A stretch of DNA of 64,000 nucleotides. Origin: Fasciolopsis buskii (Eukaryota > Platyhelminthes > Trematoda > Plagiorchiida > Fasciolidae). The DNA is taken from positions 6,481 to 70,480 of the forward strand of contig LUCM01000669.1 of the NCBI GenBank assembly GCA_008360955.1, read 5' to 3'. Numbering within the stretch: the first letter of the stretch is position 1; each line of letters begins with the position of its first letter. Below, one piece after another: positions 47,201 to 58,525 of the stretch. A model generated the notes under the pieces. It was given only the letters and a program-made list of their open reading frames with translations. It searched no databases and had not been told where the DNA came from. A program made the position numbers and the translations under genes.

Positions 47201-50085
47201 ACGCACACGGCAAGCCCCCACCAGTTAGTTGCCGTTTTCAACCACCTTAATTTCTAATGGCAGTTTTGCAGATGGATAAAAGCAATGTTTTAGCCAATGC
47301 GAAAACAGCGGAATGAATTCCAGTTGTTCACAGTTTACCAAAGTGCACGACGATTGGATTTCTCATTAACCATAATCGATAGCGTTACTATGTTTTGGAT
47401 GGTGCGTGTTGAATCCGATTAAGGCTTACGTGAACAGTTCCGGACAATTAGAGTTCGTTCGAAAATGGGAAATTCATTAGGTTACACTATCTTTCGTGCT
47501 GACGCGTTTATTTTTGTGATCACCTATGCACTTGAATTGGGTGCTTTTTCACTTGCGCGGATTTTGTTTCAGAAGGTGATTACGAAGAAATTCATTAGGA
47601 ACCGGCTTCTTATCTCGAAGAATCAAGAATTCTTTCTGGTCTTTTGCGAACCCAACGAAATCATGGGTCTGATTAATTCTGCCACCTAGTGATCACATAA
47701 GTCATTTTCTCCGATTTGCTGTATGGAGCACTGCTTAGATTCAGAAGGTTCATGCATTCCAAAGGTAGAGATTGCTATCTCAGAAAAATCTCTCTTCTGT
47801 GAAATCAAAGAAATACGGCATCAAATTCATTGGAAACCATAGGCCAGATGAAAGTAGATTTTCCTTAGGCAAATAAATATTAGAGCGAAAAATGGGTTGG
47901 TTGAGAGATTTTTGACTGACGTCCTCCGTCCTTAGATATCTCTGTGTATACGTGCACCTTCATCGAAGGATGCAAAATCTATCGAGGTCCGATGACGAAC
48001 GACACCGGTTACCGTTAAAAAATCGACCCAATAAAACTTTACAAAACGTACGACTGACAGAGTGGTTCTACTTAAGTCCCCTGAACCTGTGTCAAGAGAC
48101 CGAGTATGAAAACACGTTACAAACCCTCCCTCTCGCGAAATCGCCCGTGCATCTGCCAAACGAGCACTGGTTGACATTTTTTACTTTACACCAAACAAGA
48201 ATAATAATTCGCGTGCTTAAGTTTTGTGACACGAACGTTAAATCTAGGGTGTCAAGGCTGCATCTGAACCCCATTGGTGGTAACCACTGGAGAAGAATGA
48301 CTTGAGGACAGCTGATCGCATCAGAACCCCTATTAAATAGAAGCTGAGACGAACAAGTGGGAAAATGGCGCCGCGACCATTAGTTATTTATAACCCATTA
48401 AAACAAACAGACAACCATTAGATTGAGCACATCCAAAAAGTAGGTCTGCTTCCGCATGAAAGACAGTACGATTTAATGGAGAAGAAGACCGAATGAAGTG
48501 ACCTCGGATTGTTCGGGATTGTTTACGCTCAACTCGCACCACCCTTATCACAGTCGCGCTATTGATTATGGTTGATGGGAAATCCAGTCGTCTGTGGGCT
48601 TCGATGAACTGTAAGTAGACGTAGTTCGTCCGATTCTTATCACACGCACATGCTTGTGCATGTGTGTTTCTGCCCTAAATTTTCCGTTACCTTTTCTTCG
48701 GTATTTTGTTTCTAGTTTGCGTTTCACTCAAGTCAACTTTTTGGCCCATCAAAGCAAATCTTGTAAGTTACAGTTCTCAACCACATGAGAGTATTTTATT
48801 TGTAAATTCAATCCTATTAAGTGGATCTGATGAAAACTTCCCACTTCTTAATGTCCGGTCGATGACATGCAAGTAGTGTTCGGTATCTTTGACTGTTTGT
48901 CGAACTCACCAATGGAGGTTTTTGACACGCTGTCACCAGCATCAAATTAGATGTTTGTTCATGTGCATCTCTGTGTGGATAATCATTGGCACACTCATAG
49001 CCTGTGAACTCAGTGCTTACTGAGTGAAACGCGTACACAAGTGAGGAACTGAACTCATACATATCCCTTAATCGGACAGATGTAGTGAGTTATTTAGGAA
49101 TATTTGTCTAGTTGCATAAAAAAGCGTATAGGGTGTTGAGAAAGTAAAACACTGATCATCAGTTGTATGCGCTTAACTTACTTTGTAGACACTGCGCGTA
49201 CAGGAAAAGGGGACATAAACACCGTCTTTGTGTCATCGGTGGCGAGTACTAGTGTAAATTCTACCTGTGAAGCCTTCGCGTTTTTTCTTCGTGACGCACT
49301 ATAGCCAGGTCCATGGAAGATTTTTAAAAGTAAACCTCTCACAAAAATATGCCTAGTGCTCCAGTGATTTACTCATTCCTATCAACTCTTAGCTTAAAAC
49401 TCTACGACGAATAACAAGAGTGCAGTACAACCACCGGAGAAATAAGTTATGAAATACAAAACATTTACGAACGTACTGTGATACCTGCAATGCCTCGAGA
49501 CTCAATAGATGTTGGCTCAATTGTCTCATTATGAAAAATTAAGTAACACTTACGGACCAACAAAGACTGTGGCACTTTGTAGACGTTAGCCTATCTAAAG
49601 TTCACGTCCTCTGGATTTGCAGTGGGCAAAGATTTACTAGCAATCTCGTAGATGGCACATTTTGGGGGGGTGTGAAATCTACAAATTTACTGGTGCTGAG
49701 GAACAAACCGTGGGCTTCTGCCAGCACTGGAGTTCATACAGGCCGAAATTCCAAGCACCCTGTCAGCAAAATTCGTCAACTTCTATTTTCTGAAACAACT
49801 CACAACGCGCAATCGCAGAATTACGAAAGCATTTTGTCTTGTAAATTGTATTCCTTATGTCAAAATATACATTATTTGTTACTCAAAAATAAACTGGAAA
49901 ACAAAGGATTGAATGCCGATCGGCTGTATACTGATAGGAGTCAGATAGTTTCGCAGCCACCGGGGCTTTCCTTCTCAAGTGTCAGACAGTTCGGAGTTAG
50001 AGAAGCGTCCATGTTTGTACCGCACAATGTTCAAATCGGTTGCGGAAAATGGACATAACTTCTACGGACCGTATTTAGTTCCAAA
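44210..50085. other. Intergenic, no gene called
   Basis: Open frames of 60-117 codons (45033-45242, 45462-45722, 46738-46950, 47465-47689, 47952-48305, 49672-50058) are scattered on both strands without recognisable motifs or good paired splice sites. The + frame at 47952-48305 (117 codons) is the longest, and it is opposed by - strand frames. A donor-like AAG|GTGAGT at 46461 has no open frame before it long enough to support a coding exon. Confidence 0.45.
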
Positions 50086-50172
50086 ATGGCAATCCAAACG
50101 GATGAACGTGTGCTTCGTTCACTTAAGATGTCTTGCGCTGAAGAGCCGAAACTATTTGATCGCCATATCCCA
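50086..50172 (+). CDS. Gene B candidate first coding exon
   Basis: ATG in a good context (CCAAAATGGC) opens 29 codons reading MAIQTDERVLRSLKMSCAEE, then KLFDRHIP, to a CCA|GTAGGT donor on a codon boundary. Two longer frames in other registers cross the same bases but end in stops without donors. Confidence 0.42.
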
Positions 50173-53100
50173 GTAGGTTTCTTTTAATTAAATCAAATCA
50201 ATACAGGACAAATGGGGTCAGGATTCATTGATGTATGAAGTGCATTGTACTAAAATTTACATGATAAATGTCCCGAAAAGAGTGATTTTGCATACCAGAG
50301 TATAGTTTTATGGTTGAGAAATTGACTATTTATCATTTTTATTGACAGGGAAGTCGTTTCAGAGGTGTTGTTATTGGTGCTCAACCATTGGGATCACGGG
50401 ATCGGAAAACGTGTTTACTTAAGTCCACAACAAGTTCCGATTTCTCAGAATAATATTGACACAAACATTCTTGACATTTCTTTGTCATCTGCGGTCCAGA
50501 GATAACACACATCACCCTATCTCGTAAGCAGTGTGGGATGAGTCGAACATAGTGATCTGATGAAATGTGTACACACGTGTTTGGATGATGTACGTGTGTG
50601 TTTGTGTGTGTTTATGATTGTGCTAACAACAAGGGCTAAAGCAGGCGCAAAGCAAAATCAACGAGAATCCGCGGTAAACATGTCACAATCTTCACCAAGC
50701 TCACATATGTCTATCCGCGATCTTTGACCAATTCATCGATCGTTTTCTTTCCCTTGTCTGAAAACTTCTAACTGTAAACCTTAAACACGACCTTCCAACA
50801 CTTCTCCACGGATTCCGTATGTACGAGGCTAATGAAAAGCATCCGTCCCTCGGAGGCAGGCACACTCATCTTATCTCGACCGGTTAACAGCAACCACGGT
50901 GACAAGAGCAGCATGGGTGCACCAAGGTGGATCATTTCTCTCCCCTGTTTGCCTGACCTAGGCTACGCCATTCCTCTGCCTCAGAGACCTACCGGTCATT
51001 CCACACACGTCGGGAGATTTACGCGTAAAATTAGGCACACATAAGCCGGAGTCAGACGAACACATCTGACATGGACCAACGGCAAGAACAATATCAACAA
51101 CAGCACCAACAACAACGATACCAGCCAGTGGGAATCAGCTATTCATTACGTCTGTGTACAGATCATTGCATTTACCCTTACTCAGAACGGACCAATCAGA
51201 AGCAGAGAATATGAGAGAATCACGCTCAGCAGGTCGTGCAACGGCCCGCGAAGTACTGGTGTGTTGGTGTTTGTGTGGCTTTGGGGTATGCGTTTAAAAC
51301 AGTAGTCTGTGTTTGTATGGTCGGGGAAAATAATTTGAGTTCGAGTGGACGAGACAGCAATAGGTCACAAAAAGACACCGAATCCTAGTTACAAACAGGC
51401 TTTAATGCACAGAAGCACGCACGTGAGTACGCACGCGTGCACACGCAAAAAGTACCTTTCCCGAGCTCATATGGAATAAAATAACTTCTTCAAGTTGGCA
51501 CGGCGACAAGTGATACACTGGGTACTTTTTCGTACGCTTGGGAAATGTTTTCCTCAATGCATCACCTGTACGGTGAAAAATACTGCAGTTGGTGCCGGTA
51601 AATTCTGAACCACAGGGCACTTATCATTCGATGTATCTGCGGGTGAACGTATCGTCCTAAGCATATTGCATCGCACTGTGCGCGTGTGTGTACATGTGTC
51701 CGTGTACGACTGTGTATGACTTACCGGGAATGTGAGTCGTCATACATGGTCGCGGATGCGTAAATTAGGACATGTCCATATAATACTGACGCCATTGAAA
51801 ACCGGGATCAGACCACGTGCGCATTTGGACAATTCGTGAATGAGTATGTGCGCAGGCGTGTGGACAATAGCCCAGTTTATTAGTCTATCTATCTCCCCGA
51901 ATGGGGAGAGCTCTGTGTGAATCACATTTGGGATCTATTCTGTTCACATTTTTTACGAGGTAAGTCCCACGGGTCAGTTTAATTTTTCAGTTAAGATTCA
52001 TTCTTGTCGATGAGCTTAATCTGATTTAACAATATCAGTTCCAATATGGGAAGTAGGAAACTCGTTTCTTTTTCATGTAAAAGTTCCATTGAAGTAGCCA
52101 GTAAAATTGGTAGCAAATAAGAGAGGTGCACAAAATGGTCACCCCGGGTTGGTGAAACTTAGTACAGATACCCAACTAACCATAAATTCATGTTCCACAA
52201 AATAAACATATTACGAATTAATTAAACTGTCTTTTATACAGGAATGTGGCCGCAGAAGAACGGTATCCAATTTTGCATGCCAGGCTATGGCTTCAGTAGC
52301 TACTATCCCCCTCCGCCCTGCACTCCGATGATCGTAGGAGAATCAGCTGTTGAGTGGCTGACGGTTAAAATTCATGACATATCAAGTAGTGTAAATATTC
52401 ATCATAACTCCAAGCGATCGCAGCAATATAATCTGAAGTTTTCAAATGCTCGGCTCGGAATGGATCAGCCAATTCGGCAAGTGTCCCTTCTGAGGCCTGA
52501 TAGCCGTACAAAACTCCTGATGCAGCAAATTCAGTTAAGGCTTTTACGAGTTCTTGGGTAGCTGAGTACTCAGTATAACTGCTGCTGGTTATTCACGTCA
52601 TTTATCGTTCCTTGTGGTCATCGGACATAAAAAATTGAGAATTTCCATAGTACTATCTTCAAAACTTGCATATTGCAGTAGTCTAATATCGATTCTGGTC
52701 CGGTGACAATCAAAATGCTATCCAAGGAGAAGTCAATCCTGAAGACAGAAGAAGAGTATGAACATCGAACAATTAGATTAACGCAAACTACAAATATTTG
52801 ATTGTGTAGATGAAACGAACTTGGTGGTTGAAAAAGACCGCAACGTATAGAAATGAGGCTTATTTCATTTTAGTCGGGTCCAACCGAAACGGACAAAGGG
52901 GCTTTCGGTATTGGACCATATTTGTTCATCTTTTGAGAGAATTAGAAACAGCAGTCGAGAAGAGTGATTGAATATACTGAGGAATATCAATTTTTTGTCG
53001 AAAGTGAAGCTTAATCACTAAAGTCCATAACAATGAATAAGGGGAAGAGAAAGATTGGGCGCTTAGAAATTCCCGGATACTAAGAAACCAGCTAGTACCC

Positions 53101-55903
53101 ACTGAGTATCATGCATTTAACGGTTTCCGGCCATTGTTGAATAAGGCACATGGATAGGATTGCGCTAAATCTACAAGATGGTCCAGTCAAGTGGAAGGAT
53201 GAGTTTCTTGGTGGTTTTTGCGTACTATGTTGGTACTAACTGAAAGCTAATGAACTTGTGATCTCGGATTCGGTCTCTCCTGACTCCCATCGTTCACTCG
53301 CCTGGAGCAATGAATACGAACCGCAGTTGATTCATGATGAAAATGCACGGCGGAAACCAAGCGGATTCAGCTTTTGTCACCTCAGAATGATCAGGGATTT
53401 GAACCCCTCAGAGACAGTCACCTTGGTCGCAGGCGGAAATTTATTTTTCCACGGCTTATTACCACACCTGGTATTTTGGGACTTTATGTGGTTCTGTGCC
53501 ATTCCAAATTTCCGGGTCATTTTCTACTTTTCTTTCTGCATGATGGGCCTTTAAAAATAAGGAGCACGTCCTCTCCTAAGCATGTAGTGAAAGAGAAACA
53601 TTTGTGCGGTGCATCATTATACCGATAGTAATGTGGAAATGGACATTGAATGCTGATTCAGTGAGGTCTCCGTGAGATTTCTCACGCTCTCCTGATGTCA
53701 CGTTTTGATAACTCAGCACAAATCAGTATGAAATTCAGATGCAACATTTAGCTGATTTCATTCTCTGTTGTTCAAATCAACCAGTCAGTGAAATCCGGAA
53801 ACAAATGACATCAGTTTTGAAAGGAGTTCCGCATATCATTTATCCTTTTAGCCATAAGTGAGCGCACTCGTAAACCCCATTTATTCAATTAAATTGAACC
53901 AAGTTGAGAATTACTAACAGAATTACAACAAAGCACAAAATGAACTATTTTATCTGGGATATGACTTTGATCATGGTGGTAGGAAATGAGATTACGAACG
54001 GGTTGCAAAAATCCCGATGCATTTTTCAAATACACAAGGGTTCACCGAGAGCTGGAACAAAACGACGCTCTTCTGCTTACACCGTAGAGGTATGCTACTG
54101 TCTGAGTCGTCTGCTAACTGGGCAACCTCATTGGTAAGCAGAAACTGAGCAGCTCAGTTTTGGTCGGTATTATTAAAAATCGTACCTGGATTATTGATTA
54201 TGCACCTAGTTGTATCAGATGATAAAGGTAGACTTTTTTAATTGGAAGAAATATCCGAACGGCGAAGAGGAGTACAGGTTTCCTGTGTGAGTTGCGGACC
54301 TTTCTTATTCTGTCGAAATGATGTTAGGTTACCGGAATCTTGTTTGGAAGACTGTAGTTTTGACGGATTCAGAATATGTAAACGCTGTTTGTAACATGAG
54401 GTTTAAAAATTTCCTGCCCGTAGAACGAAGGTGGTAAAATAGCCAGATGTTATTTTTAGGCAATAATTCTCACGGTAATAAACAAAAAGCCATTCCAAAA
54501 CTTTCGTACCCAAATGTTTTTGTGGTCCATCTGATTTATCCTTAAGTTCACTGGGTCGATTAGATAAGGTCTAATCTGGGTGCAGGCAGTTGCGTAAATG
54601 AGCCCAAAGAGTGCGTTGTGCAAAAATATGAATATTGATCTTGTTCGGTGCCACACATGTTTGCATGTACTTGATGAGACACAAACTTATTTCGTCGGAA
54701 AGCAGCTGGTTTTATAGCTTAAAAAGCGTTTTGATAAAAAGTGCAAAAATATTGATAATTTACTGAACATTCCCAGTCCGATGATTAGTGAAATCCGACT
54801 ATAAATGTAAGAAAATCAAAGTTTCATCATTTAGACATCACGCGGTTAAAGCCGCGAATCCCGGGGTAGCGCCACATTATAGCTAGGGAAACATGGATCA
54901 TAACTGCTGTGACTTAGCTTTGGATGGCTCAAATGTTTCCGAGGTGGATAACTTTGGAAACCATGGTTCAGTTCAAGATTAGTCGGTTTTAACTGAGATA
55001 AGATGAAAGTGTCTCAAGCCAGATTTCTCTGAGTTTTGATGGGAACAGAAGCAATATTATGGACCAAACTGAGCTGGTGGGACCAGTTTGTTTACTGTCA
55101 GTTACTTTAAACTCAGTGACTATTTCAAACCTCCTTTCTGACTGGAGACAGGTTACAACATGGGTACGAAAAGGGGCGGATTGTTGAGAAAAACCTTACT
55201 ACCTTACATACGGTGTAAGAAGAACGAACGTACCCAGAAGGATAACAAGTTGAGGGTGCTACTAGACAGACATTTTGAAGGCGATGCAGGTCGTCGCAAG
55301 CCTTGATGCTGTTAGAGAGGCACATGTTCTGTAGTTATTAGCGACGATTCTCGACGGTTTGCCTTTGCGTAGTATTTGGATGGAAAATCGTATGGATGCT
55401 TTCCACACGGAAATGTCCACAGAATACCTGGCAGGTTAATGTAACTTTTGTGAAACCTTCGAGTGTAGAATTAAGATCCGCAGAACAATCCTGTCCGTTC
55501 TTAACGAAGACCATTGAAAACATACATGACCTGTTTTTCACGGCTCTCTATTTACTACGCAAAACTAAAGGACTTTGGCTTGTGGATTAACTATCCATAC
55601 AAACCTGACTGCCTGTTCAGAAAGCAAAAATTTGCTACTCGTGAGATATTACAGGTTATCCATTTTGCACGGCTTTTAGTTTTTCAACTCCAAATCATTT
55701 TGTGTGCGAGTTGGAGTCCTGCTTGTGCTCGCCCAAACCGAGGTGTTTTGCCAATCACAAAGCAACCACAAGCGCTACCAAATCAGTTGCGTCCAGCCGT
55801 AGGTGACCAGTTAATAATTCAGTCAACTTCTCCGGACGGTGTTTCTATCAATATTTTGTTCGTGTTTCTTCTGACCGTTCAGAGTGTTGTACGCCCTCTC
55901 TGA
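50086..55903 (+). CDS. Gene B: eleven-exon gene, 406 residues predicted, unknown family
   Basis: Candidate exons: 50086-50172, 51884-51959, 52242-52557, 53146-53210, 53581-53671, 54088-54133, 54219-54286, 55152-55214, 55373-55434, 55484-55581 and 55655-55903. They total 1221 bp, divisible by three, with every junction in phase and no internal stop. The start is AAAATGG (in-frame stop upstream), the end is TGA, and AATAAA follows 263 bp later. Intron sizes run from 49 bp to 1.7 kb. The protein has a Tyr/Pro patch (GFSSYYPPPPCTP), a basic stretch near RPDSRTKLLMQQ, and a hydrophobic C-terminus. I recognise no domain. The least certain parts are exon 53146-53210 and the donor at 55582. The first exon could instead be internal (AG at 50078-50079), joining gene B to gene A. 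Confidence 0.42.
51884..51959 (+). CDS. Gene B candidate exon 2
   Basis: Frame 0 reads SIYLPEWGELCVNHIWDLFC, then SHFLR, up to a very strong donor, CGAG|GTAAGT. The acceptor is CCCAGTTTATTAG. The phases join both neighbours. Confidence 0.45.
52242..52557 (+). CDS. Gene B candidate exon 3 (largest)
   Basis: A good acceptor (CTGTCTTTTATACAG) starts a 105-codon open frame containing GFSSYYPPPPCTP, VEWLTVKIHDISSS and RLGMDQPIRQVSLLRPDSRT. The frame reaches TAG at 52559, so either it ends at the GG|GTAGCT donor used here or this is a terminal exon. Confidence 0.5.
53146..53210 (+). CDS. Gene B candidate exon 4, weak
   Basis: HMDRIALNLQDGPVKWKDEF is a coding-like frame. The acceptor (TTGTTGAATAAG) is mediocre, and the donor (CTTG|GTGGTT) was chosen for phase over GTACTA at 53230. 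Confidence 0.28.
53581..53671 (+). CDS. Gene B candidate exon 5
   Basis: A pyrimidine-rich acceptor (CGTCCTCTCCTAAG) and a strong donor (CTCC|GTGAGA) bound a frame reading CSERETFVRCIIIPIVMWKW, then TLNADSVRSP. It overlaps two longer open frames in other registers, which lack splice sites. Confidence 0.38.
54088..54133 (+). CDS. Gene B candidate exon 6
   Basis: A short exon, GMLLSESSANWATSL, after an excellent pyrimidine tract (GCTCTTCTGCTTACACCGTAG) and before TTG|GTAAGC. Phases fit both sides. Confidence 0.42.
54219..54286 (+). CDS. Gene B candidate exon 7
   Basis: The acceptor CCTAGTTGTATCAG and the donor CTGT|GTGAGT bound MIKVDFFNWKKYPNGEEEYR and FPV. A convincing residue pattern; starts in frame and ends with two leftover bases. 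Confidence 0.47.
55152..55214 (+). CDS. Gene B candidate exon 8
   Basis: LQHGYEKGRIVEKNLTTLHT lies between CTTTCTGACTGGAGACAG and GGT|GTAAGA. One base in, two bases out, joining exon 9 exactly. Confidence 0.44.
55373..55434 (+). CDS. Gene B candidate exon 9
   Basis: A strong acceptor (GGTTTGCCTTTGCGTAG) opens IWMENRMDAFHTEMSTEYLA, to CAG|GTTAAT. It is followed by a 49 bp intron. Confidence 0.48.
55484..55581 (+). CDS. Gene B candidate exon 10
   Basis: After the 49 bp intron, the same reading frame continues as EQSCPFLTKTIENIHDLFFT, then ALYLLRKTKGLWL. The donor CTT|GTGGAT is weak. It avoids the in-frame TAA at 55588 and restores the frame of the final exon. Confidence 0.42.
55655..55903 (+). 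CDS. Gene B candidate last exon
   Basis: After the acceptor GAGATATTACAG the phase-0 frame runs 82 codons to TGA. It starts with VIHFARLLVFQLQIILCASW, a hydrophobic stretch that could span a membrane. It continues through LPITKQPQALPNQLRP and ends with a second hydrophobic stretch, NILFVFLLTVQSVV. Confidence 0.45.
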   Translation, partial: VIHFARLLVFQLQIILCASWSPACARPNRGVLPITKQPQALPNQLRPAVGDQLIIQSTSPDGVSINILFVFLLTVQSVVRPL

Positions 55904-56165
55904 CTAGGGTTAGTCAAATCTGGAATTTTACTTTAGCACAGATCATTTCGTGTACGACTGGGGTGAATTTAGAAGTTCAAGTAATAAGCTTGTGGAAGGC
56001 TTAGGAGGATCCGGAACCACTTAGTCTTCGATTGGTTCCAGTTGACGGTCATGGGACCCACTAGATTGTGAGTGTGAATCATGGAGAATACTGATGCCAC
56101 CCGATCCAGGTACGGGATCCTGAGTAGTGAAATTTTGGTTGGTATTCATGAAGTTGGTCCTACTC

Positions 56166-56171
56166 AATAAA
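56166..56171 (+). terminator. AATAAA polyadenylation signal, possibly gene B
   Basis: A canonical hexamer 263 bases after the predicted stop. Such hexamers are common by chance in AT-rich DNA. Confidence 0.35.
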
Positions 56172-57940
56172 TTTCTAGTCATGTTCAGACCGGGAAGGCA
56201 TGAGTTCGAGTCTGTCCAAAGGCGGTCACCTTTCCACTTGGAAGCATTCTATTCACAGTAAATTAATACAGAAAATAATGTACTTTGTCTTGTAAAAAAC
56301 GGGCAAAAGAAAGATTAACAACAGAAAAAAACGAACCAAACGCGTCACCACAGTTGTAGTGAACAACACATCATTGTCAGATTGCATTTAATGTTCTCGA
56401 AATCTCGTTAAACACTTGTGGACGCATAAAGAAACAGTTAGTTCAAAAAATTCAAGGAATCACTCATGCCAATCGTCACTGATTTGACAACCGGAACCCA
56501 GATTTTCTGCAACAGGTTTAAGCTAGTTCCATTAAATGACAATAAACTGGAGTACATTCAAAGGAGTAAAGAGAACAGTCAAATTGTAGGACCACGGGAA
56601 GAAAAGTAGCTATTGATCAGACACTTGGCATCTAACGTGATTCATGGACTAGCTTGGAAAATATAGGGTTTATAGCAGATACTGTTATTCTCACGGGATG
56701 TGAAATATAAGGAAGGAGCCTCTCGTTAGAAACAAAGAAAACCATGCACGTCCGTCTCACTGTCGTTAGGACTCATCAGCTATGCACATGCATCGTACGC
56801 GAACTAAGGAGTGAATTCAGGGAACTGATTGCAAGTTACATGTCATTTCTTCTGCGGCATCGGGCTTGACCTCCACGGTTTATTTAATTTCAACGTTATG
56901 AAATTCTGGATCTGCCTGTCATTGATTTTGCACTGACACCAGTGACGAATGCACAGCAGCCGACTTCTGCGTTAGATGTCACCTCCACGAACTCCCAAAG
57001 TACAAAACAAAAGTTAGTATTGGACGCACATAATCGATTATTACGCAGACCTACCAAGAAAAAAGCGAACAACTTTGAACACTGAGTTCGTCTTCCATAC
57101 CGATTTGTAAGCGCTCACTGTTTTCTGCGGCGAAGCCACAAGTAGCGGTCCACTAACCTATTTCGACTGCGGTCGTAAAAAAGAGTATTTCCTAAAGTAT
57201 TACCAGTTTGCTGGTCACATGTGTCTCAATGTCCACGTGGTCTCTGTCTGCTGAATTCCTTTATAACGCATAATAAATATCCATTCCAAAACGATGAAGC
57301 AGTCATGCTTGCCCTAATCACCTTCGGTTCACCGATGTGTTCCTGTGTGCGCCAACCCAGTGGGCCTAAGCGTCACGGACAATGGGAAATCCGCTAGCAT
57401 TTTATCGTCCCAAGATAGCGGTTCCGCGACACTCAGACATTCACTTACGTATTTTATTTTCTCTAGCTGTAGTCACGATGGTTGGTGATTTTGAACTACA
57501 CATCAAAATGCATTTTGGCTGGTCATTTGTGTCGACGACTTTCGTTTGGTAACAGTTCGTCTCCAGTTGAATGGATTGACTATGAATCCAAATCCGGTGG
57601 TGAATTTCCCGCTTGTTGCACGTATTTTTGTACGTTTAAGAATTGACAGGTAGATGTTTGTGATACTGTCCATGTCGGACATTATGTTGGAGTTGGGCTG
57701 AAAATACTCGAAACTGAAGTATAACCTCTCACTCTGTACAAAGGACAAAATTCTCCCTGGGCATGACTGCCAGTATGTCTTAGGATTGAGTAGAAAAATT
57801 GTGCTATATGTGCAGAGGTGAAGACCTATATATTCATGAGATCTCAGTGGGCCGGTTTGGAAAAGCTTTTAACATTATTGCGAAATAATTTGGGAAGTGG
57901 TATTTTGCAAAGTTGTGCACCGTTGTTCCTTGAGCAGCAG

Positions 57941-57990
57941 TGGTCAAGCGGCCGACACTGAGTTCGAATGCACGCACCACCGGCTACTTT
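57941..57990 (+). repeat. tRNA-derived SINE fragment with internal deletion
   Basis: A perfect A box, TGGTCAAGCGG (57941-57951), identical to the 20.7 kb copy, is followed only 9 bases later by a B box-like AGTTCGAATGC. The region between the boxes is therefore deleted. CACCACCGGCTA follows, as in the other family members. Confidence 0.58.
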
Positions 57991-58230
57991 TCTCCTTGGC
58001 ACCCTTGCGTTAACCCAAAATGACATGTATTGTTGTATTCAATAATGAGAAAAGTAATTAGTGAAATAGAAGTCATCTGAGTTTACATATGGGAAGTCCA
58101 CGTGCGAATCACGTGATACTGATACTGCACACCACAAACTCATAGCCACGTGCAGTTGTGCCAGACACTCCGTCAGAAAATTACGAGTACATGTACAGAA
58201 ATAGCTGTCGACCCATGCATGATAACACTC

Positions 58231-58256
58231 ATAAATATATATTTATATATATATAG
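58231..58256. repeat. (TA)n-rich tract
   Basis: A run of alternating T and A with two interruptions. Confidence 0.85.
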
Positions 58257-58509
58257 CCCCTCGACTAAGTTCTAAAGTGCTGCTCTGAAGGTGTCCTTCG
58301 CTCCTAACTGGGATTGCGTAATCACGACTAGGACAGGTTTCACTAACTGCTGTTATTCCGAGTCCGTGTGTTACGATATGGTAACCGATTTGGAAGCGAA
58401 CAATAGCTCTGCTTGATTAAGACGATCTTGATGAACAGCACCCAAGTCTAACCACACCTACTTTCGACATGAAATGATTATGATAAAGACTGGTTTTCAA
58501 ACCACAATG

Positions 58510-58525
58510 AAATAAATAAATAAAA
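58510..58525. repeat. (AAAT)n short tandem repeat
   Basis: Four AAAT units in AT-rich DNA; it contains AATAAA hexamers without an associated gene. Confidence 0.75.

Noticed and set aside
47952..48305. 117-codon + frame as a gene
   Set aside because: No motif and no splice context, with overlapping open frames on the other strand; frames of this size are expected by chance here.
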